From an uncultured Oscillospiraceae bacterium (lineage in GTDB: Bacteria; Bacillota; Clostridia; Oscillospirales; Oscillospiraceae), in the NCBI GenBank assembly GCA_900756495.1, contig CAAEKI010000132.1, positions 1 to 8,262 of the forward strand: a stretch of DNA of 8,262 bases, written 5' to 3'. Each line of letters begins with the position of its first letter. The first letter of the stretch is position 1. A program made the translations under genes and the position numbers. This document shows positions 1 through 5,296 of the stretch, piece by piece. The notes below the pieces were generated by a model that did not search any database, was not told where the DNA came from, and saw nothing but the letters and a program-made list of their open reading frames with translations.

Positions 1-726
1 GCCATGTCGGCGGGCGGTGCAGCGATGGACGCGGCGCCTCAGGAAATGCCGGAAGCGGCATCTGTCCCCGCCAGTTCTGATGTCCTCGCCGACGGGAATC
101 CCCGCTCCGCCGAGGACGGCGTTGGTCTGAATGGAGCTGTCTCACGCGACGGCAGTACCGGAGAGTCTTCCGCCTCCTCCAAGGAGACTGGCGGCGGCAC
201 CGGCGAACCTGCTCTTTCCGCTGTCCCTGAGGATACGGGTGAAAGCGAAATCCAGCCCGGTATGATGACGGCGTCCCTGCTTCTCCCGGAGCGTCAGGCA
301 TTGGATCTGGTCTACCAGGCTCTGGGCGGAGAGGAATCCTACACCAGTGCCCCGCTGCCTAATGAAGCTCTGACCGGTTTGCTGCTGCAGCGGGCTGACG
401 GCGCGTCCGAGAGCGTCTTTGCCTATGCCGCGCTGATCTATACCGGCTCCACTCCCGTGGACGGTGCCCAGGACGATCTATACTGCTATACCTTCCATCT
501 TCATACCTATACCTCAGAGGACTTTTCCCCGGACGATCGGGACGCTGCCTACACCGTCTATACGGTCTGGCCCGGCGGGACGGTTGAGAGCCTTCAGGAA
601 GGCGAAACTGTCTCTGATGCCGGCTTGGAGCCTGAGGAGATAGAACATCTTCAGGAAAAATATGGTCTGACTGCCCCCGGCTGCGGCGAAGCCGTCTGTG
701 ACACCATTCTCGGCCAGACGGACTGA
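1..726 (+). CDS. Unrecognised acidic protein, C-terminal part (5' end outside window)
   Basis: The frame is open from base 1 to a TGA at 724-726. An ATG lies at 4-6, but no ribosome binding site can be seen, so I treat the gene as 5'-partial. Counting from that ATG (240 residues), about residues 1-95 are low complexity (Ala, Ser, Gly, Glu, Asp, Pro) and look disordered. Residues 96-240 look folded, with alternating aromatic stretches such as YCYTFHLHTYT. They contain one Cys in that stretch and two more near the C-terminus (PGCGEAVC). The C-terminal part is strongly acidic. No catalytic motif, repeat or known domain was recognised. A disordered acidic linker ahead of a small globular domain is common in extracytoplasmic parts of Firmicute membrane proteins or lipoproteins, such as anti-sigma-factor-like proteins. 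That is a guess, because the N-terminus that would carry the anchor is missing. The gene converges on the GTPase gene. Confidence 0.6.
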   Translation, partial: AMSAGGAAMDAAPQEMPEAASVPASSDVLADGNPRSAEDGVGLNGAVSRDGSTGESSASSKETGGGTGEPALSAVPEDTGESEIQPGMMTASLLLPERQALDLVYQALGGEESYTSAPLPNEALTGLLLQRADGASESVFAYAALIYTGSTPVDGAQDDLYCYTFHLHTYTSEDFSPDDRDAAYTVYTVWPGGTVESLQEGETVSDAGLEPEEIEHLQEKYGLTAPGCGEAVCDTILGQTD

Positions 727-824
727 TGACGTCCGCTGAACCAAAAGATGCCTGCAGGGCGGGTCAAGCGATATGTTCATTTCTGACTTTCCCTGTCTGG
801 TCTGCATACAGTTTTTCTGATTGA

Positions 825-860
825 ATAGCCCCGGCGGGAGATCTCTCCCGCCGGGGCTAT
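825..860. terminator. Perfect 17-bp-arm hairpin between convergent genes
   Basis: The left arm (825-841, ATAGCCCCGGCGGGAGA) pairs perfectly with the right arm (844-860), leaving a two-base spacer in which the last arm pairs would open as a loop. It lies two bases after the stop codon of the minus-strand GTPase gene and about 100 bases after the stop of the plus-strand gene, so it can serve both. Neither side has a clean U-tract: the minus side continues TTCAATCAG and the plus side GTTCACC. It is therefore a very stable stem but an imperfect intrinsic terminator. A role in mRNA 3'-end protection is possible. Confidence 0.65.
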
Positions 861-862
861 GT

Positions 863-3505
863 TCACCCTCTATGCCGCTGCTCTGCGCTTCCTAAGTGTT
901 CCGACAGCTTGGTGCCTCTGTTTTGGATGTTGTTCCGGACGAGAGCGGCGGCAATCTGTCCGCCCACCTGCTCCACCTCGTCTTTAAAAGCCCTGGCAGA
1001 GAGGCGCAGCGCCCCATGCCCCAAAATGATAAGCTGCTCGGTCCCGTCTGAGGTGGCCACCCGCACCCGATGCTTTTTCCCAATCTCGTAAGTGGTCTTT
1101 TCAATATAAGCGTCGGCTGTCTCTGCCTCTTTGGTATACACGACATAGATATTGTGATACCGTACTACCTCCCCCACGCTTCGGGGCACCTTATAGGCGT
1201 CAAACACCAGAATAACCACATTTTTTTTGTATCCCTGGTAGTTGCTCAAAAGATCCATCAGCATCTGCCTGGCGGCGTCCAGGTTGTCCCGGGCCACTGC
1301 TTTGAGCTCGTCCCAGGCAAATATGATGTTGTAGCCGTCCACCAGCAGGTACTCGGGCCCCGTGTCCCGGGGCCGTATCTCTACTCGCCCCTCCGCAGGG
1401 GCTTTCTCTCTTTTCGGGGGCGTCGGAAGAAAATCACGCCGCTTCACCGGGCCGTAGGTCCGCTCAAAGATGGCCTGCAGTTCCTTGTCCTGCTCCCACC
1501 CGCCGGTACGGGAAACGACAGAACTGGGCCGGGCGGGAGCATCTGCCTTACCCTCCGCCTCCCCCTCCAGCTTGAGCCCGCTGTCTGCGTGCATGCGGGC
1601 AGGGGCCTCGTTCCACTTCACCGTCACCCCCGCGCCGTGAGAACAGAACACCGAATCGGCCGGGTTGTCCGTATCCCTCTCCGGGTCATAGCCCGATGCG
1701 GCCACCACATCCTCCTGGTTATGGCATGCCTCATATCCCCGCAGGGTACAAAAGAGCCGTCCTTGGCCCCGGGTATAGGCGGCAACCTCAGCCGCGTAAT
1801 CCCGCAGGCAGGCCACCGGCGCTGAGCCGGTAAGAACTGTAGTTTCCCCGCCGGTCTCAGCCGGTTCCATCCGTCCCGACATACGCTGCAGGTCGGTCAT
1901 GGCCCGGCCTACATACTCGGTGGGAACCTCCAGCCGGAAGTCATACCACGGCTCTAACAGAATTGCCTGTGCAGACATAAGTCCCTGTCGGATTGCCCGG
2001 TAGGTAGCCTGTCGGAAATCGCCCCCCTCTGTGTGCTTTACATGGGCCTTTCCGGCTACCAAGGTTATTTTCATATCGGTGATGGGAGCGCCTGTCAGGA
2101 CGCCTGGATGAGTCCGCTCCGCCAAGTGGGTGAGAATGAGTCTCTGCCAGTTCCGATCCAGCATATCCTCCCCACAAGCTGCGGCAAAGCGCAGCCCGCT
2201 GCCCCGCTCGCCCGGCTCCATCAGGAGGTGTACCTCTGCATAGTGCCGCAGAGGCTCAAAGTGCCCTACTCCCAGTACCGGCTCGGTGATGGTCTCCCGG
2301 TAGACAATATTTCCAGCTCCGAAGGTAACCTCCCATCCATACCGGCCGGCAATGAGCCGCTTCAGGATCTCCATCTGGACTTCGCCCATAAGCTGAATAT
2401 GAATCTCCCGGAGCTGTTCATTCCAGACAATGCGCAGCTGGGGATCCTCCTCCTCCAGTTCTCTCAGCCTGAGCAGAGCGGCGTATGGATCGCACCCCTG
2501 GGGCAGCAGCAGGCGATAGGTGAGTACCGGCTCCAATACCGGCTCCCCAGCTGCCGGCTCACCGCCCAGTCCCTCACCGGGGAAGGTACGGCTCAGGCCC
2601 GTGACGGCGCATATCGTTCCCGCCTCCGCCCGTTCTGCAGTGCGGTACTTGCTCCCGGAGTAGATTCGGATTTGGTCTACCTTCTCTTCCCAGCCGCCCT
2701 GCTCTCCGGTGAGGAGCGCCTTGACCTGCAGGGTGCCACCCGTGACCTTCAGATAGGTGAGCCTAGTCCCCTGGGGATCCCGTGAAATTTTATAGACCCG
2801 GGCGCCGAACTCCGCCGGATACTCCGTCCTGGGAGCATACCGCTCCAGGCAGTCCAGCAGGCCGTCCACGCCCTCCAGCCTCAGTGCAGATCCGAACAGG
2901 CAGGGAAAGAGTTCCTCCGCAGCAACCAGATCCGAGATTTCCCCGTCCGATATTGCCCCTTGATCCAAATAGCGGTTAAACACCTCATCGCTGCACATCG
3001 CGATATTTTCAAGCAGGGCTTCCCGCTCCTGATCCGCTCCGAAGTCCACACAGCCTTCCGAGAGACGCCTTCTTATCTCCGCCAGCAGTGCAGCGCGGTC
3101 TGCGCTAGGTAAATCCATCTTGTTTATAAAGAGAACTGTAGGGACATGGTACTGCCGGAGCAGCCTCCACAGAGTTAGGGTGTGCGCCTGTACGCCCTCG
3201 GATCCGCTGATAACCAGAATGGCACAGTCCAGCACCCGCAGGGTACGCTCAGCCTCGGCGGAAAAGTCCACATGTCCGGGCGTATCCAGCAGCGTGATTT
3301 CCACATGTTCCAGTGGAAGTACCGCCTGTTTAGCGAAAATGGTAATTCCCCGTTCCCGCTCCAGTTCGTGGGTATCCAAAAAGGCATCTCTGTGGTCTAC
3401 CCGTCCCAGCTTTTTCAGGCAGCCGCAGCAGTAAAGCATCCCCTCTGACAAGGTGGTCTTTCCCGCGTCTACGTGCGCCAAAATTCCAACGGCCAGCTTT
3501 TTCAT
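863..3505 (-). CDS. Tet(M)/EF-G-like translation GTPase fused to a YacP/Rae1-type NYN domain
   Basis: 880 residues from ATG 3505. An in-frame GTG at 3538 would add 11 residues, but the ATG gives the family-typical MKKLAVGILAHVDAGKTT start. GTPase motifs are intact: P-loop AHVDAGKTT (10-18), switch RERGITI (50-56), DTPGH (74-78), NKMD (128-131) and GSA (205-207). EF-G/Tet(M)-type domains II-V follow to about residue 640, ending in FCSHGAGVTVKW. After a roughly 75-residue linker, residues 717-880 match the YacP/Rae1 NYN (PIN-like) nuclease family, with VDGYN (722-726), VFDAY, KEAETADAYIEK (Asp798) and TSDGTEQ (820s). B. subtilis Rae1 cleaves mRNA in the ribosomal A site, and its Asp7 and Asp81 correspond to Asp723 and Asp798 here. 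The domain-IV tip that in Tet(M) carries the tetracycline-displacing proline reads VKHTEGG (489-495), so a resistance call is doubtful. Likely a cytoplasmic ribosome-binding factor, possibly for rescue or mRNA cleavage (inference). Family membership is strong; function is open. Confidence 0.93.
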   Translation of the reverse strand: MKKLAVGILAHVDAGKTTLSEGMLYCCGCLKKLGRVDHRDAFLDTHELERERGITIFAKQAVLPLEHVEITLLDTPGHVDFSAEAERTLRVLDCAILVISGSEGVQAHTLTLWRLLRQYHVPTVLFINKMDLPSADRAALLAEIRRRLSEGCVDFGADQEREALLENIAMCSDEVFNRYLDQGAISDGEISDLVAAEELFPCLFGSALRLEGVDGLLDCLERYAPRTEYPAEFGARVYKISRDPQGTRLTYLKVTGGTLQVKALLTGEQGGWEEKVDQIRIYSGSKYRTAERAEAGTICAVTGLSRTFPGEGLGGEPAAGEPVLEPVLTYRLLLPQGCDPYAALLRLRELEEEDPQLRIVWNEQLREIHIQLMGEVQMEILKRLIAGRYGWEVTFGAGNIVYRETITEPVLGVGHFEPLRHYAEVHLLMEPGERGSGLRFAAACGEDMLDRNWQRLILTHLAERTHPGVLTGAPITDMKITLVAGKAHVKHTEGGDFRQATYRAIRQGLMSAQAILLEPWYDFRLEVPTEYVGRAMTDLQRMSGRMEPAETGGETTVLTGSAPVACLRDYAAEVAAYTRGQGRLFCTLRGYEACHNQEDVVAASGYDPERDTDNPADSVFCSHGAGVTVKWNEAPARMHADSGLKLEGEAEGKADAPARPSSVVSRTGGWEQDKELQAIFERTYGPVKRRDFLPTPPKREKAPAEGRVEIRPRDTGPEYLLVDGYNIIFAWDELKAVARDNLDAARQMLMDLLSNYQGYKKNVVILVFDAYKVPRSVGEVVRYHNIYVVYTKEAETADAYIEKTTYEIGKKHRVRVATSDGTEQLIILGHGALRLSARAFKDEVEQVGGQIAAALVRNNIQNRGTKLSEHLGSAEQRHRG

Positions 3506-3544
3506 TTCCGTCCCCATTCCGCAGCAAATTCGATTCACGCTGTT

Positions 3545-3573
3545 ATGATATCATCTCTCACCGGCAGGATCAA
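3545..3573 (-). promoter_or_regulatory. Candidate sigma-A promoter of the GTPase-NYN gene
   Basis: On the minus strand, TTGATC (3573-3568) and TATCAT (3550-3545) are separated by exactly 17 bases. They match the -35 and -10 consensus in four and five of six positions respectively. The implied leader to ATG 3505 is only about 33 bases, too short for the leader-peptide attenuation known upstream of tet(M). The -10 element lies within a perfect palindrome, ATGATATCAT (3545-3554). Pattern-based call only. Confidence 0.5.
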
Positions 3574-3580
3574 GGCACTG

Positions 3581-3611
3581 GACATAACAGTACCCCCCCG
3601 TCACATATAAT
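3581..3611 (+). promoter_or_regulatory. Weak candidate promoter for the 50-residue gene, possibly a sporulation sigma type
   Basis: A TATAAT (3606-3611), within CATATAAT (3604-3611), lies 25 bases before the start codon of the small plus-strand gene. No good sigma-A -35 sits 17 bases upstream. The pair GACATAAC (3581-3588) and CATATAAT, 15 bases apart, resembles the -35/-10 spacing of mother-cell sigma-E promoters, though the -35 match is poor. A plain sigma-A promoter with a weak -35 is equally possible. Confidence 0.25.
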
Positions 3612-3636
3612 CTGTGATAGGAAGGGAGGGATCTCC

Positions 3637-3789
3637 ATGAAGCTGCTTTTGATCCGCCGGAAGGTACTCACTGTCCTGGCCTGCGCTCTGGCCGCCGCGC
3701 TTATCTTTCTGGCCGTCAGCGCTCCATCCATCGCCGCTGCCCGTTCTGTCCCGCAGGCGGAGGAAGCCACACAGCCGCTGGAGTCCTGA
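3637..3789 (+). CDS. Small signal-peptide or single-TM protein, 50 residues
   Basis: ATG 3637 follows a strong ribosome binding site (AGGAAGGGAGGG, about 6 bases upstream), and TGA is at 3787-3789. The product has a basic start (MKLLLIRRK), a hydrophobic core (about residues 11-27, LTVLACALAAALIFLAV) and an Ala/Ser/Pro region with signal-peptidase-like sites near IAAAR (32-36). A short acidic tail, EEATQPLES, ends it. If cleaved, only about 15 residues would be released, so it may instead remain as a membrane peptide. The N-terminus resembles, from memory, that of clostridial sporulation polysaccharide deacetylases, but no catalytic domain follows, so it could be a remnant. The ribosome binding site, the candidate promoter and a terminator overlapping its stop codon all favour a real transcription unit. 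It is divergent from the GTPase gene. Function unknown. Confidence 0.5.
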   Translation: MKLLLIRRKVLTVLACALAAALIFLAVSAPSIAAARSVPQAEEATQPLES

Positions 3790-3815
3790 GTACTCCAGCG
3801 GCTGTGCCCTTTATC
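3770..3815 (+). terminator. Intrinsic terminator of the 50-residue gene
   Basis: 15-bp perfect arms (3770-3784, CACAGCCGCTGGAGT; and 3792-3806) enclose a 7-base loop, followed by CCCTTTATCT. The left arm is inside the coding sequence and the stop codon lies in the loop. The T-run is short, so termination strength is uncertain. Confidence 0.6.
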
Positions 3816-3913
3816 TCAGCGCTTCTCACCACTGCGGTACCGTTCTTCAAATCCCTCTACGTCGGCCGCCCGACCGAATACCGCGGCTTCCATCTCCTTC
3901 GTATTTTCCCAGC

Positions 3914-3956
3914 AAAAAAGAGAGGCGGCTCTGATACAACGATCAGAGCCGCCTCT
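3914..3956 (-). terminator. Intrinsic terminator after the GntR gene
   Basis: 15-bp perfect arms (3921-3935, AGAGGCGGCTCTGAT; and 3942-3956) enclose a 6-base loop. Read on the minus strand the stem is followed closely by six Ts (3919-3914), a classic intrinsic terminator 36 bases after the GntR stop. The plus side is also T-rich (TTGTCTGTTT), so it may act in both directions and insulate the small gene from the minus-strand block. Confidence 0.85.
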
Positions 3957-3992
3957 TTGTCTGTTTATGTGGCTTCTTTTTAAAGCCCGGGT

Positions 3993-4709
3993 TCAATACT
4001 CCGTCAGGCAATTGTCATGGAAGTGCTTGAGATTTTCCTTCATGTAAAAGTAGGCGTCTTCTTCATCATGGCTGCGGATTGCCTCCAAAATCATCTCATG
4101 GCCCACCATGATGGTCTGGCGGGACGGCTTGGTGGGATTCGGCACCTGCAGGCTGGTCTCCGGCGGTGCGTCGCACATAGAAATCAACAGCTCCACCATT
4201 GAGATCAGCACCGGATTTCGTGTGATGTCCGCCACCCGAAAATGAAAGGTCCGCAGGTCCTCCGTGGTCAAGGTGCCATCCCGCTCTTTCACATTGCACA
4301 TGTGAATAATGCCCTCCAGATCCTCCACATCTTTTTTCGTGGCGATCCGCGCGGCCAAGGCAGCAATTTTGGGCTCCAGGAGTCGGCGGGCCTGTGTCGC
4401 ATACTCAAAGTTGCTCTCGTACTGCTGAATTTTGGCTCGCATTCCTTCATTGAGGTAGCTGAAGTTATCCGAGATCACAATCGACCCCTTTCCCCGAATG
4501 GTCTGTATGATCTTCCTCTGGGATAGAATCTTCAGCGCCTCACGCACCGTCGTGCGGCTGACTTGAAACTGGGTGCACAGCTTGGACTCAGACGGGAGCA
4601 GCTCTCCCTTTCTGATGCTACCCGCCAGAATCATCTCACAGATCTGAGCCACTACGTCTTGGTACAACGTATTGTTCATCGCCTTTTCAAATATCGCAGC
4701 CATTGGCAT
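3993..4709 (-). CDS. GntR-family regulator, FadR/FCD type
   Basis: 238 residues from ATG 4709. An upstream in-frame ATG at 4748 has no ribosome binding site, whereas the chosen start has AGGG four bases before it; a second ATG follows two codons later at 4703. The winged-helix DNA-binding domain spans about residues 15-78, with the hallmark LLPSESKLCTQFQVSRTTVREAL and a wing ending RGKGSIV. The C-terminal all-helical part (about 100-235) is an FCD-type effector domain. It contains TFHFRVADITRNP (His156) plus later VGHEM and KHFHD histidines that could bind a metal and a small carboxylate, as known for this family. These regulators normally repress catabolic or redox operons until an organic acid binds. 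It lies downstream of the molybdoenzyme pair on the same strand with no terminator between, so it may be cotranscribed and control that operon (inference). The effector is unknown. Confidence 0.92.
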   Translation of the reverse strand: MPMAAIFEKAMNNTLYQDVVAQICEMILAGSIRKGELLPSESKLCTQFQVSRTTVREALKILSQRKIIQTIRGKGSIVISDNFSYLNEGMRAKIQQYESNFEYATQARRLLEPKIAALAARIATKKDVEDLEGIIHMCNVKERDGTLTTEDLRTFHFRVADITRNPVLISMVELLISMCDAPPETSLQVPNPTKPSRQTIMVGHEMILEAIRSHDEEDAYFYMKENLKHFHDNCLTEY

Positions 4710-4738
4710 GACACCCTGCTTTCCCTTGTGATGGCTTG

Positions 4739-4767
4739 AGGATATCATATATCAGCGAATTTTGCAA
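4739..4767 (-). promoter_or_regulatory. Candidate promoter of the GntR gene, with inverted repeat (possible operator)
   Basis: On the minus strand, TTGCAA (4767-4762) and TATCCT (4744-4739) are 17 bases apart. The expected transcript would start about 20 bases before ATG 4709. Inside the spacer and partly over the -10 lies a perfect inverted repeat, GATATcatATATC (4741-4753). Its position suits binding by a repressor, perhaps the GntR protein itself. It does not match the TGGT-N-ACCA type operator known for several FadR-type regulators, so autoregulation is only a possibility. Confidence 0.35.
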
Positions 4768-4784
4768 CTCATCCTGCACACACC

Positions 4785-5282
4785 TCAGTCTCTGGAAAGT
4801 GCCCTGCGCATGGAGGCGCTCCGCTTGTCGGCCACATATTCCTCCTCCGGGCGGCAGGTAAGCGCCTTTGTGGGACAAATACGGACACAGGCGGGCTCCA
4901 ACCCGTTTTCCTGCCGGACCTGACAGCCGTCGCACTTACGCATCTTGCCGGCTGCGGTGAAAGTGGGGGCCCCGAAGGGGCAGGCCATGGAACAGCTGTG
5001 ACAGCCAATGCACAGGCTGTTGTCATAGACGGTGAGCCCCATCCCGTCCTTTCTCAGGCAGCCGGTGGGGCAGGCTGCAATGCAGGGGGCGTCGGCACAG
5101 TGCATACACCCCAGAGAGAGAAAGCCCAGCGCCCTCCCCTGTGATACAGGCTCTACAATTCCCACCGTACGAAAGAGCTCCTCTCCCGCCTCGGGGTGAA
5201 TATCGTTCTGGTCCATGCAGGCCACGGCGCAGGCGCCGCAGGCCACGCATTTATCCATATCCAGGTCAAAAATCATCTTCAT
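4785..5282 (-). CDS. Four-cluster ferredoxin subunit of a molybdopterin oxidoreductase (DmsB/NrfC-like)
   Basis: 165 residues from ATG 5282, preceded by a near-perfect AGGAGGAG site five bases away. An in-frame GTG at 5300 would overlap the previous stop and place that site inside the gene, so I reject it. Sixteen cysteines form four cluster motifs: 12/15/18/22 (CVACGACAVAC), 59/62/67/71 (CMHCADAPCIAAC), 91/94/97/101 (CIGCHSCSMAC) and 117/120/132/136. This is the standard four-[4Fe-4S] electron-transfer subunit that pairs with DMSO-reductase-family enzymes. No signal peptide or membrane segment is seen, so it is cytoplasmic. It starts 14 bases after the catalytic-subunit stop and is surely in the same operon. 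It probably carries electrons to or from the cofactor; its redox partner in the cell is not encoded in this window, and no NrfD/DmsC-like anchor gene is present. Confidence 0.93.
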   Translation of the reverse strand: MKMIFDLDMDKCVACGACAVACMDQNDIHPEAGEELFRTVGIVEPVSQGRALGFLSLGCMHCADAPCIAACPTGCLRKDGMGLTVYDNSLCIGCHSCSMACPFGAPTFTAAGKMRKCDGCQVRQENGLEPACVRICPTKALTCRPEEEYVADKRSASMRRALSRD

Positions 5283-5296
5283 GGCCGCTCCTCCTC

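Noticed and set aside
1070..2785. Two open frames of about 250 codons on the plus strand (1070-1825 and 2033-2785)
   Set aside because: Both lie antisense to the GTPase-NYN gene, lack recognisable motifs and have no supporting start signals.
863..3505. Calling the GTPase a tetracycline resistance gene (tet)
   Set aside because: Overall architecture matches Tet(M), but the drug-displacing loop is not conserved and the protein carries a C-terminal nuclease-like fusion absent from known resistance proteins.
3506..3538. Longer GTPase start at GTG 3538
   Set aside because: It would add an atypical 11-residue leader (MNRICCGMGTE) before the conserved MKKLAVGILAHVDAGKTT start, and part of that stretch is better read as the leader of the mRNA.
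3816..3893. A 25-codon minus-strand frame (MEAAVFGRAADV..., stop at 3816) with AAGGAG before its ATG
   Set aside because: The ribosome-binding-like sequence abuts the ATG with no spacing. The frame lies downstream of the GntR terminator with no promoter seen, and the peptide has no feature supporting a function. It may be the end of a decayed gene.
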